DNA of 55,029 nucleotides from assembly GCF_001949145.1 (NCBI RefSeq), contig NW_019091360.1, positions 558,923 through 613,951 of the forward strand, in the 5' to 3' direction. The translations under genes and the position numbers were made by a program. This document shows, one piece after another, positions 9,382-18,911 of the stretch. The notes below the pieces were generated by a model, which ran no database searches, was not told the DNA's origin, and saw nothing but the letters and a program-made list of their open reading frames with translations. Numbering within the stretch: the first letter of the stretch is position 1; every line of letters starts with the position of its first letter. This stretch comes from Acanthaster planci. Taxonomy: Eukaryota; Echinodermata; Asteroidea; Valvatida; Acanthasteridae.

Positions 9382-9857
9382 TTATAATAGAAACGTTTTA
9401 TTTATCGATAGATGCTTAGTTGTAATTGGCGTGGCTACCAAGGGCGATAAATAGACCCCGTATTTATAGCAAATCTCGCTTAGGAAATGACTCATTGTTT
9501 GACTTATAATCGGATCGTTATTTAGATTTTTTGTCAAATCTTCTTCGGAATTCAAATTGATATTAAACCCGAGGAGTTCGACTGGAGTGGCAATGCCTAG
9601 TAAACGTGCGTATAAGCTTAGAATCGCATGGCCAAGTGTATTTACAATTTCTCTGCCGAAGTGTGCTTCATACAGGTTAAAAGCTTTTCTTGATCTTTTG
9701 GAGTTAGGGCTTCAATTTCTTTTACAGAATATTCTTTACTCAGGCATTTTTTAGATTCCCAAGATGCCACTATTGAGCACAAGCGATCTCTTACATTGGG
9801 TTTATTTTCGGTCGATTCTGTTTTTGGCTCGTTGAGAATTGATTTAAAATCTTCCAT
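9382..9857 (-). pseudogene. Element gene of unknown function, one frameshift
   Basis: The protein starts MEDFKSILNEPKTE at 9857 (minus), is open to about 9642, and after one frameshift near 9650-9660 continues open to a stop at 9382, about 158 residues. It is mostly helical; the second half is richer in Leu/Ile/Asn. There are no Cys motifs and no clear membrane segment. TATA-like ccatatattt lies directly upstream of the start. It overlaps the promoter of the next minus-strand gene by a few bases. Family not recognised. Confidence 0.55.
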
Positions 9858-9859
9858 TT

Positions 9860-10230
9860 AAATATATGGTTTTTAAAATTGTTGAACGTATGTTTACAGT
9901 ATAAATATTTAAACCTGTAATAAGTTAGATTAGCTGCGATAACTAGTTGGATAACTAATTGAACTAATTGTAACATTGCTTCTATTTAATTATAACAAAA
10001 ATAAATAAAAACAGCTATAGCCAGACTGTAACAACAAAGCTATAGCAAATGAAACAAATAAATAACTAGTTAACATTAGCTTATACGTCTGTTGACTCGG
10101 GTATCATATTGCACTTACGCATTAGGTTACACCTACAGCAAGCCAACACGCAATTCCATTTCACGTGCCCAAAACCCGTGGGTAATCTTTCGATCGTTGC
10201 CTGGTCTTGTCTTGGCTCGATATATTACAG
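9860..10230. promoter_or_regulatory. AT-rich intergenic block of the element with short repeats
   Basis: This is the only gene-free stretch of more than 300 bp inside the element. It holds repeated aactagtt and taactaatt motifs and two gctatagc palindromes about 25 bp apart. A control region or replication origin is possible; nothing proves it. Confidence 0.35.
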
Positions 10231-10232
10231 TT

Positions 10233-10734
10233 TTACGTTGCAGTCGTTGTAATAACAAAACTCATGAGCGTCAACCATTTCTCGGGGATGAATAAGTTAT
10301 ATTTCTTATCACATTGTTTAGAAGTATACAACCAACGATCAAAAACAAATTTTGCTGCGATATCTTTGCTTTTTATGAGGGCAAACGCCTGAACCGTTAC
10401 ACTGAACACAATAATATCTTTGCTTACCGTGAATACACATCCCAGCACCATTACACTGAACACAATAATATCTTTGCTTACCGTGAATACATATCCCAAA
10501 ACCATTACAATCAACACAAAAATATCTTTGCTTACCGTGGATACATATCCCAGAACCATTACATTCGACGCGTGCATTTTTTAGTTTACCATGAATGCAT
10601 TTACGCCGATTATTAGAAATTTTTGCTGCGGCGTTATAACTGATACATCCAGCGCAGATTTTACCACTGTCTGTAACTTTGAACGAATCCAATCCATTTA
10701 ATTTATGGCAGCGATTACACGTTTTATTCTCCAT
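10233..10734 (-). pseudogene. Cys/His-repeat zinc-binding protein of the element
   Basis: From ATG 10734 (minus) an open frame of 131 residues starts with a treble-clef-like C-x2-C ... C-x2-C finger (residues about 6-30). It is followed by a spacer with a degenerate first unit, three tandem 18-residue units with the pattern C-x-H-G-K-x-R-Y-x-C-x2-C-N-G, and a degenerate last unit. Each unit offers Cys, His, Cys, Cys as metal ligands. Near 10345 the frame ends, but a neighbouring frame continues the same helical, basic C-terminus to 10233, so one frameshift is likely. Similar C-x-H-x3-R repeats are familiar from algae and large DNA viruses; a nucleic-acid-binding or regulatory role is inferred. 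DNA repeats of 54 bp underlie the units. Confidence 0.65.
10395..10565 (-). repeat. 54-bp tandem repeats coding for Cys/His units
   Basis: Three units are highly similar at DNA level (cacaataatatctttgctta recurs), indicating recent unit duplication or gene conversion compared with the overall decay of the element. Confidence 0.85.
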
Positions 10735-10797
10735 TTAAATTAATATTACATTAATGCATTTTATCATTTTTACCGAATGACATAATTCACCGGCGGC

Positions 10798-10824
10798 TCA
10801 GTATAAAAAAAATCAATTTACTGA
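10798..10824 (-). terminator. Hairpin just after the ATPase stop
   Basis: tcagta and tactga pair around a 15-base AT loop, directly downstream (minus strand) of the ATPase gene end at 10828. Confidence 0.35.
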
Positions 10825-10827
10825 ACT

Positions 10828-11399
10828 TCACGTCTCGAAATGCTTTTTAATTTCTTCCCTTTTTTCATCAGGTACGACATCGTTTTCGGTTAAACACTGG
10901 TCAAAGCTGTTACGATCTTTCCAATGAAACAAAGCGGTCCACGCCGTATTTTCGCGGTAGTCTTTGAGAACCAAATTATATATCTGAGTTAATAGCCAAC
11001 AACTATGATTATAATGACGCCCTAAAAACGCCATCTTACTTAATGCGCATACATTGCTCCCTTTAGATCTTTTAAGATACTTAATAATTTGATCTGAAGC
11101 ACAGTCGTCGATAATAAATAACGTATTTACACCGTCAAATTATTTTTGATAAGGTTCAATCGCTTTGTTTCATTATAGTCGTTCCCGATCTAAATCGCAT
11201 GGAAAAACGTCGTCGTCTGTGTAAATCCATAGTCAGTCCAAATAAGTTTTATTTTAGACAACATGGGACAAATAATTACGATAGCTTCAAATGTGAACCT
11301 ATATTCGGTTTCTAGAAGATCTAATATCCAATTAGTTTTCCCGCTGCCCGTCTTACCGATGATTAAAGCGCAGTGTGGCTTCTTGTACATCTGGTTCAT
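10828..11399 (-). pseudogene. FtsK/HerA-type genome-packaging ATPase, broken
   Basis: From ATG 11399 (minus) an N-terminal open stretch shows a classic Walker A motif GKTGSGKT at about residues 15-22. After a disrupted middle (several small indels around 11030-11195), where a Walker B-type hydrophobic run followed by Asp-Asp-Cys-Ala can still be read near 11115-11130, the C-terminal third is open again (11034-10828). That part has FLGRHYNHSCWLLTQ, matching the sensor-like region with Gln at the end of strand 4 (Leu-Thr-Gln) of A32-like packaging ATPases. Total about 190 residues, slightly short for the family (200-260). Its start codon directly abuts the capsid gene's stop, a typical morphogenesis pairing. 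It would drive DNA into preformed capsids. Confidence 0.85.
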
Positions 11400-12687
11400 T
11401 TAATTTAAACGCTTCTTAATAAACCCGTAGACTTTAAAATTTCCGTCTTCTACAGTCAATTGAGCTAAAAATAAAAATAAAAAAAATACGTACATCATCA
11501 ACGGACCCGCGGTCTCTGCTTCGCGTTCCATCTGTATCAAAATACCTCCTCCGCCCCGAGCGGCCTACCCGAGCCATGAGCAGATTTATCGTCAGAGCTC
11601 CTGAAATCGAGCCACAGACCATACTTATCTTTTAGACATTCGGCCATATCAACCCCCGTTAAATTTAGATCTTTTGCAACTGCGCGAGCCGATTTGGTGT
11701 CCGAGTCGCCGAGGTATTTGTTGACTTCGTTCCAGTGTTGGTATTCAAATAGCCCTTGTGAGTAGAGCTGGATGGGTTTGCCTTCGACCGTGACGACCGT
11801 TTTAGTTATATTTCGTTGCAGATTTTTGACCGCGGGATCTTTGAACAAAATCAAAACGCCTTTCAAACTCTTGATCGTTTGGTCGATGCTGATGTTCCAT
11901 AACGTGTCTGACTTATTAACCGCCTGTTTTTTCCAAGAATGAATTCTGTTAAATAAGTAATAGACGGGGCCTCTATGTTTGGCCTGCAGGGCCTGCGCCA
12001 AATCTCGATTGGTGACGACTTCATATTCTAAAGTCAAATCCGAAATTGAGTACTCCGCAGCCTTGTCTGACGAGTTAACCATTTGATTGTGCCCGTTAAA
12101 CGTTAACTGGTACGTCAGAGGCTCTTTAAAATCCGACGGATCGAAAGGCCCATTATCCGTATCTAAAGGAATCGCATATCGATTTTTAAAAGTGTCGGCG
12201 ATCGCCTTATCTTTACCGTTGTTCGCGGCTTCGTTTTTATCGCCCGCGTTCAAACGTAACTTAGTGACGTTTTCTCTTTCTTAACTAAAATAAGCCATAT
12301 TTTTCGTCTACGACAGAGGTAGCCAATTGCCCTTAAAGTTATGAAACACGTCCGCGTCTCGGTAACTGACAATTTTATTGCCTTGTAAGCTTACATTGAT
12401 TTCTGAAAGCAGGTTTCGCGCTACGTTGTTATACACGGTACGGTTATCGTCGGATGCACCGTCTAGATCGAGTTGAAAGCCAGTTTCGCGGTACCCGGCA
12501 TGATGACGTCATCCATGCCTAAAGCGGGGAATTTTATGTTTAACGTGTGACCCACAGCTATGGTGCTCGGTTATGGGTGACAGTTACTTCGCGTCTTTTG
12601 CCCTTAATCACGCGAGGTACTTTGAGCCTGCGACTCAGGTTTATTTTTTTCGTGTATTGTTGCGACAAATTTCTTAATATGTACGAT
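11400..12687 (-). pseudogene. Probable double-jelly-roll major capsid protein, broken
   Basis: The best-preserved part is open from about 12253 to 11537 on the minus strand, 238 residues. It includes a GPFDPSDFKEPLTYQLTF segment, a SDLTLEYEVV strand, an NKSDTLWNIS strand, KGVLILF and a GLWLDFR...HGSGR region, beta-rich throughout. Upstream (to about 12687) further matching coding pieces with two or more frameshifts and stops can be read; downstream, after a frameshift near 11540, coding continues to a TAA at 11400-11402 that directly abuts the ATPase ATG. I recognise this build as the capsid-type protein of Polinton-like/adintovirus-like elements; a structure comparison would confirm. Full length would be about 430 residues, in the range for such capsids. 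It would form the icosahedral shell. Confidence 0.7.
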
Positions 12688-12847
12688 TTATGTTTTACGT
12701 AAAAATTTTAAAGAGAAAAGAAAACGCAATAAAGGGTATGCTGGCTGCGAAAAATAGATCTTCATTATTTTGCTATCTAAACGTTTCACTCTGGTGAACG
12801 TGACCGGCTTGAATTTCTACCAGTTGATTTTTAATTTCGGTATTCAT
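12688..12847 (-). pseudogene. Small hydrophobic-tailed peptide gene upstream of the capsid gene
   Basis: From ATG 12847 (minus) a 52-codon frame with one internal stop near 12775 ends in a hydrophobic Phe/Ile/Ala stretch with a basic tail, then TAA at 12688. It shares a divergent AT-rich promoter with the + strand gene at 12872. Too short to classify. Confidence 0.35.
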
Positions 12848-12871
12848 ATTTTTAAATTATATATTTTAAAA
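12848..12871. promoter_or_regulatory. Divergent TATA-type promoter
   Basis: tttttaaattatatatttta fills the 24 bp between two diverging start codons (12847 minus, 12872 plus); the palindromic TATATA can serve both. Confidence 0.5.
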
Positions 12872-13298
12872 ATGGCTAGTATTGCAATGATGGTTGGAGG
12901 AGCTAAAGTAAACGCCCTGGCATTTACGGGCTAGATTTTTTTATTTGGCAGTTTATCAAAAAGTAAAGTCGACGAAGAATGAAAGCGTCAAGATCCTGGC
13001 GATAGAGCAATTGGTGCAGGCAAAACAAGAGTGGGAGCAAAACCGCGTTCATATGTTAGATTTTTTAAACGAGCAAATGCGACAAGAACGCACGAGTCAG
13101 CAAACATTTGTAAACGTGGACGAAGCGTTACGAGCTTAGAGCGAATTAACCGGTAAAAAAAAATAATGCCGCTGCCGCCAGAGCCTAAAATACTCGATTT
13201 TTACGCACCTTCGATCCGAGGATCAAAAAATTCGCAAATTTATATGGATTATATCCGGGACGGCTTTAGTCGGTTTCTTATCTTATCGATTTGCGTAA
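12872..13298 (+). pseudogene. Conserved small element protein with hydrophobic ends
   Basis: ATG 12872 begins a Gly/Ala/Val-rich hydrophobic N-terminus (MASIAMMVGGAKVN...), with a stop near 12932 and a frameshift near 12960. A helical charged middle then runs from about 12945 to 13139 (QAKQEWEQNRVHMLDFLNEQMRQER is its core, cut here to the visible pattern of Glu/Arg/Gln heptads). After another stop and frameshift a Pro-rich segment leads to a C-terminal membrane helix ending at TAA 13296-13298. About 140 residues, two membrane segments flanking a coiled-coil-like core. It lies 12 bp before the integrase start. I recognise the build as recurrent in Polinton-like elements; function unknown. Confidence 0.55.
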
Positions 13299-13310
13299 CT
13301 TTATTTTAAA

Positions 13311-14324
13311 ATGGAGCGAGAATTTTCAAAATTATTTTACAGCTCACAGGGTTATTGGCGGGGTGAAAGTTCGGTCGATCATCTACACGTAAAGACGGGT
13401 GCAGGCAAATCAGTTATTAGAAACTGGCTAAAAAAGCAAGCCGTTTGGCAAATATATTTACCCGCACCTGCGTACGTACCGCGACCAATGACTTTGCAAT
13501 CGGAATCGGTCGAACCTAATTATGCGCATCAAATAGATATATTATATTTACCCTGGGATTATGTTGAAAGAAAAACGTTTAAACACGCTTAGACCGTGGT
13601 AGACGTAGGTTCGCGATATAAAGAGGCAGAACCGTTGACCAGCAAAACCGCCGAGCAAATGTCTGAAGCCGTGAAACAGATTTATAAAAGATTGCCCTTC
13701 ACTTGGCGCAAAATTATAATGGTAGACTCTTGATCTTTATTTAAAGGTGAGTTTAAAAAATTAATGACGAAAAATATAGAGTAGAAATTCAAGTGGGTGA
13801 GCCGGGCGTTCATAGGTCGTAGGGAATCGTGGAAAGGTTTAACCGTACTTTGGCTGAAAGGTTATTCGGTCATTAATACGCTCAAGAAATGTTAAATGTG
13901 GATGAGCGAAACGTAGAATGGGTAGAACGTTTGCCTCAAGTTGTAAAATCGTTAAACGACGAAAAAACGCGTTCAATCGACAAAGAGCCCGCAAAAGCTA
14001 TCAAATTAGACCGAGTGAAGCAAACACCTAGTGCACCTCCCAGAGTTGGCAAGCGAGAATTACCGCCAAGCGTGGTCGTTCGGTACCTCTGTTACGTACC
14101 CGGGTGAGCAAGAGGGTGGAACCGTCAGAAGAGTGACCGATCCAATTTGGTCCGTGGACGTTTATCAAATTGAAAAACGCACGAAGCAATTTAAACGAGT
14201 AAATGGCAGGCGGATAAAAACGGGTCCTACTTTATATTATTTATTAAACGGGCCAAATAGAAGTTTCGTCAAAGAGGAACTTCAAGTCGAACCCGAGGAT
14301 ACAGAATTACCGCCCGAGTCTTAA
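13311..14324 (+). pseudogene. Retroviral-type (Polinton c-type) DDE integrase, broken
   Basis: ATG 13311 opens an N-terminal domain of about 60 residues (helical DNA-binding part). It is followed by the catalytic core: first Asp within AHQIDILYLP, a VVDVGSRYKEAEPLTSKTA segment typical of rve cores, the second Asp in a MVDS segment, and the third catalytic Glu in the E-R-F-N-R-T-L helix readable near 13830-13850. Stops near 13590, 13732, 13781 and 13875 and frameshifts break it. The C-terminal part is open at 13889-14107 and, in another frame, to 14324, and shows a basic beta-rich tail with WSVDVYQIEKR. About 335 residues. It joins the element's ends to target DNA; the 5-bp duplication is in the range made by such integrases. 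It is the last gene before the right terminal repeat. Confidence 0.85.
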
Positions 14325-14384
14325 CTGCGCAAAAACCGAATTGAGGACTTTTTCTTTGTCTTAAAAAATTGAGTTGTTCACCCA

Positions 14385-14524
14385 TGGCTTTAAAAAATTT
14401 TTAAAAGTGGGTCGCAGGGGTTTGGAGTGTTTCGATTTTCCGGTTTAGTTTTGGTATTTTGTGCTAAACTTGGGGACGATGATTGAAGGTGGGGTGGGTC
14501 TAGTGCGTACCGCTCTGAACTACT
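14385..14524 (-). repeat. Right terminal inverted repeat
   Basis: Reverse-complement match to 3167-3310, ending ...ctgaactact at 14524. Confidence 0.92.
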
Positions 14525-14529
14525 GTTCA
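14525..14529. repeat. Target-site duplication, right copy (gttca)
   Basis: Exact match to 3162-3166. Confidence 0.85.
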
Positions 14530-17084
14530 GGGGGCGTTTTCGAAACCCCAGTCTCCCGGGACTCACGAACAGTGTTCTTGGGTCGTTGATTACGAATGCT
14601 TAAGTGCAAATGGGGTGCAGCTGCGTTGAAAGTCAAGATAGCAGTCGCCATTTTAACACTAAATGAAAAGATGGCATGACATTTACCATCCCACATTAAA
14701 TAAAATTCCTAAATGTCCATATTAATGGTCAGGGTAAATTTTCTCCGACAGCCATGAGTATTTGCCTTGGGTTCAAGTTTATTTTTCTTTGTGAGTGTTT
14801 CCTATTTTATCTAACAAAACCACCATTAACTTACGGTATGTGCCTATATCCACCATCTTTGTTCTTGATGTTCTTCATCCACTCCCCAGAAAGTGGGGAG
14901 TGAGAATCAAAGATCTCATAGCGCTGTACAATCTTTGGTGAGAATCTTGTTCAGGAACAATGTTCGCGTGTTGATCCCCTTTTGAAACCCCGTTCTTGTG
15001 TTCGTCAAACACAAGAATGGCGTAAATCTGCGTCGCTCGAGCTCGTTAAAACGCTGACTAAAGTCCTTATTTATTATCCACCCCGAGCTGAAGTGCACCC
15101 CCAATCGGCGAAAGTAGGACAGGTGGTTATAAGCGGGTTCTTGCACGCGTTCTGCACGTACGCAGAGACCATACATGCCGAAATAAATTAGTTACGCGTA
15201 CTCATCGTGCTCCGCATCAAACTCGCATATACTTCCGCGCCTGATGTCGCGCCTTACCAAAATCACGCCCTCTTTTGTTCCCCTCGGAGCAGGTGCAATA
15301 TGGGGGGGGGGTGCGTTCCATCAAATGGTTGTATTGCTGCGCGCGAGCTCCTAATATTTTTTGATCCCACGGTGTTTTACAATAAGACATGCCATAACCA
15401 GGAGGCATCATAGAAATATTTCTATGAATCACGAATTTTGGACTGACAGATTCCAGTTGGAGGTATTTCTTTCGCCAAAAGCCCCAAATAGCAGGCCTAT
15501 TTTGGATAGAGGCGGGCGGCTACATTTAGAAATGAGCGCTTAGTTTTATGCTGTTTGGGGTATCTTCCTTGAAAGGCGAATAAAAAAGATTTTCGTGGCT
15601 AAGCCCAATAAAATTGAAACGAAGAGTGATCTTCTGGCCATAATCTTGAATTTCCAGTAAAAAAAAAACGGAGGCAAATTTCTTCACGAGAGTCACCAAG
15701 CGACGCTATTTTGGTCCGATTTGGCACTGGCGCGTATTTGGTTTAATGCACCTGGGCCGTTTTCCAATACTCAATCCGTCTCAGTCGCAGGCTTCGTTCC
15801 CAAAACCAATTCCCCATTGTGGGCCTGAAGCGTTTAAATTACATTGAATTGCTGTAATTTTTGGCTCTCTTTCATCTTAGTTGATGCTTTGTGGCACTAT
15901 TAGACTAATAACTGAGCTTACAGCTTTAAAGTCATCTAGTAAAAAACAGTTGAAGCCGGAGCCGAAAGTGAATATTGGAAGACGACCCTGGGGTTAATCG
16001 CGCAAGGCATGGTAGGAACAAACATGGCGTGCCGAGATCATTCCCATGGAAACGAGGTTGGGCTAGGGTTTTTTTTACCGTGGGGACGAGGTTTTTCAAG
16101 GATACCATTGATTTCCCTATTAAAATATATGGGCTTGTTTCTGCACACCAGTTAAATCAGTGATACTGACTTGTACCCAGAGACAATCTGCCGTCAATGG
16201 GCCGTCTCTTACGCGCGTGTGAACAGCAAGTACAAACTCTGGGAACGCGTACGATCAATACATGGATGTTTCACACATGCAAAGTACATGTACATGTAGT
16301 ACAATAGTCCTGGGCAAGTTACTAGGCCAGGAGTAAAGTGACCCCGTGACGTTTTGCGAATCATCGCGGCACGAAAGTGGTGAACTACCATGTAGACCGA
16401 CGTTACCGACATGTGTCCTTAAAGTGTTGTAACTTTCTTCAACAAGGCTATTCAAAATCAAGTGTAAGAAATGCTGATTAATCATACCTAGTTTTGATGG
16501 AGGCAAAATGAAACTTTGGCCATGAGTTTGTTGGTTGTATTCTTAAGGCTTTAGTTTACGCTACCATATCCATGGTATGTGGGCCGGCTTTTTAACTAAC
16601 GTAGTACTGGCATGACTGGGTCATGCTAATCATGCTAATCGTCAACGAGCGTAAACAAAGCGTTAACAAATTATTCAAGCATTTGTGTGAAGAAATGTGG
16701 TATTTTTTAATATGATGAGGCTCCTGAATATCCTATTCAATATATCACATTTATCTCAAGTAATGTTTGAATGTGGAAAGTAAGCCGACAAAGTAGGTCT
16801 TGCGCGTCACGCTCGTGCAGCAGAACTGGCCGCCATCTTGTTTTTGAGTGGACACACAGCAAAGTGGAGTAAGAAAGATGGCGGCTCCCACATCGCAGAA
16901 AGGAAAGATTTTGCTTTAATTACCCCTATCAGAATTTGTCATGAACACCTAAATCTTTGCAAGTAATTTTCCAGTTGTGTTCAGAATTATAAAAATGTCT
17001 GCATAATCTGAACTTTTCCAGGTTTATTTCAGTAAAACTGGTAAAAAATTGGGGAGAAATTAGGCATGTTAAAATTGTTATTCA
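14530..17084. other. Intergenic DNA, some CpG-rich, no supported gene
   Basis: It holds two perfect small hairpins (14880-14902, 8-bp stem; 14993-15017, 10-bp stem), a run of Gs at 15302-15310, and scattered CpG-rich stretches around 15000-15250 and 16000-16260. Reading frames are short and unspliced-looking. Confidence 0.5.
16845..16885. promoter_or_regulatory. Inverted pair of YY1-type motifs, possible promoter
   Basis: ggccgccatcttg (minus-oriented) and aagatggcggctcc (plus-oriented) are about 40 bp apart next to a CpG-containing stretch. Such GCCATCTT/AAGATGGCGG motifs are common at animal transcription starts, often overlapping the start codon; the second gives ATG GCG GCT. No exon with a donor site could be followed from it. 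Confidence 0.35.
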
Positions 17085-17094
17085 TGTTATTGAT

Positions 17095-17675
17095 TGGCTT
17101 ACCTTAAAGTAAACACTTCGGCGTCAATTACCATTAGCACCCTGTTCCTAAAATAAGGAAAATGGAGTCCAATTTTTCAAATTAACTAACATTCAGACCT
17201 TTAGGATCCATTCCTTAATCCTAGTCATGCTAGTACTGAGTAGTAGCTCTAGTTTTGGTAAATTTTGACAATATTTAATTATGGCCTAAGCAAGAAAACC
17301 AGAATTTATTACCCGAGTCTGGCGAAAGACGATGGCATCATGCTATTTTGTTTCACGTCTTGTTACCTGACCCAGCCATTGTGGATACATTGAATTTCAT
17401 AAAAAAAACTTTTGTAGTTCTAGGTCTAGGAACCAGACTACATGCACTGATTCACCTTCGTTCACAGCTCCTCGTTGCATCATATATGCTGATTGTTATA
17501 CCCCATCATGTCCCTCAAAAACAAAGCCCTTCCTTCTTGTCTTTCTTATATGAAAGAGGACATCACCGTCAACTTATTTAAGTGAGTTGTTTCCTGAAGT
17601 TAGACTTTGTCTCCTTATTATAGGAAAAGGGTGCTAATGGTAATGAATGCCGACACTTTGACTTTGGCTAGAACA
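17095..17675. mobile_element. Foldback/MITE-like element
   Basis: The sequence around 17105-17165 (aattaccattagcaccct core) is repeated inverted at about 17613-17668 (agggtgctaatggtaat core), roughly 75-80 percent identical over 55 bp, with about 450 bp between. No coding capacity. Confidence 0.65.
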
Positions 17676-18647
17676 TCTAACAAAGAAAAATGGAAATTTC
17701 TTCGCCTGTATTGCCGGAAGATTTCCAGATGAAAGTATCGGGAAGAGTTCCATAAACAGACACCAGTCATTATTCCCTAGAGTGATCTATTGGCCATCAG
17801 AAAGCAATAACATGTCCAGTAAGTTCAGTTTAGGAGGGAAAATACCCAGTTGTTTACTTAAAAAAACCTAAAATTTTTCAAACCATTCTCATAGGGCTTT
17901 TGCACAGGGTGTCTAGTGGTGTCCGTATATGGAACTCTTTCCAAAGTATCAAAATTGAAGGTTGTGTTAGGCCTCATCACTTACACATATATGCATTGAA
18001 TTCTAAACACAACTGGATCGACCCCTGCAGTTAGGTGTTTTGAAGATTTTTCTATTCCTAACTGCAGTTCAGCAGAATAATATCATTGTCATCTACTAAA
18101 GGGGATCTGAAAGCATAAATCTAATAATTCTTCCTTCTACATAGGACAGGGGTCCTGAAATTTACAATCACTTTGACACTTTGCCCAGAGATTGTATGAT
18201 TCATCCTGTTCATGGCATGGTTACTCATAATAGGTCAGTCTACATGTTCGACTGATTGCATGGTTTCTGTGCAGTCGTGGCATGACCTATTGATGTTTCT
18301 GCCATCAGTTGATAAGCTTTTCTTTCTAATTTGCAGCTGTGGAAGAATGCTTTAAAAAGAGGAAGTACATGTAGGTTACAGACATGACCTTAATGACAGA
18401 TTTTCTACACCATATATAGTCAAACCTGATTAATGTTAATGCTATTTTTTCTTACTTTGCAGGTAACCTTGGTATAGTAGGAACCTTGTTCTGTTGGCAT
18501 GATTTGGGAATGAAAACAATGAAGAACAAAGGATTGGGACCTAAAATTTCTTGATATACGTAGAATGTTGTAACAGTATAACTGGAAATGTCCAGCGCCC
18601 TTGGCCCATAATGTGGAAATTAACACTGAGGGCAGGAAAAGCTTAAC
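17676..18647. other. Intergenic DNA, nothing recognised
   Basis: AT-rich single-copy-looking sequence with only short chance frames. Confidence 0.5.
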
Positions 18648-18911
18648 ACCAGGTCAATGGAGCAAACATTCATTCACATTCAAACATTCAAATGATCCAC
18701 TTAAGTTGTAAATATAATTCATCTGACATGCGTGAACCAGGATAAAAGAGGCATCTTCTAGGCATCTTGTCAGCTTGTGGCATTTATAGCCATGAAATAT
18801 CACCTTTCAAGTTCCTTCCACGATGACCGTTTTATGGCTTAATGTGAAGTCCTGTGTGATGTCAATATTGAGCATTCCATATCATATGAATGTTTGCTCC
18901 ATGGACCTGGT
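18648..18911. mobile_element. Short foldback element (264 bp)
   Basis: accaggtcaatggagcaaac and its continuation to 18673 pair with 18886-18911 with one mismatch over 26 bp. The interior is non-coding. Confidence 0.75.

Larger units (their letters stand above)
3167..14524. mobile_element. Polinton/adintovirus-like integrated DNA element, 11.36 kb, decayed
   Basis: The element is bounded by inverted repeats of about 140 bp (3167-3310 and 14385-14524), both starting AGTAGTT at the outside, and by a perfect 5-bp target duplication. Inside are a DDE integrase (13311-14324), a packaging ATPase (10828-11399), a probable double-jelly-roll major capsid gene (11400-12687) and about a dozen further genes in three strand blocks. 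This gene set is that of Polinton/Maverick-like elements and their viral relatives. Polintons usually give 6-bp duplications and carry protein-primed DNA polymerase B; here the duplication is 5 bp and no polymerase gene is visible. Almost all genes carry frameshifts or stops, so the copy is inactive. Exact family needs a phylogeny of capsid and integrase. Confidence 0.88.

Noticed and set aside
12945-13139. Frame read as a separate 64-residue gene
   Set aside because: It is the middle part of the broken gene 12872-13298; flanking frames continue it on both sides.
3167-14524. Protein-primed DNA polymerase B and adenain-type protease in the element
   Set aside because: Expected for Polintons, but I found no palm motifs or protease motifs in any frame, and no gap large enough for the polymerase. 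A small, heavily decayed protease cannot be fully excluded.
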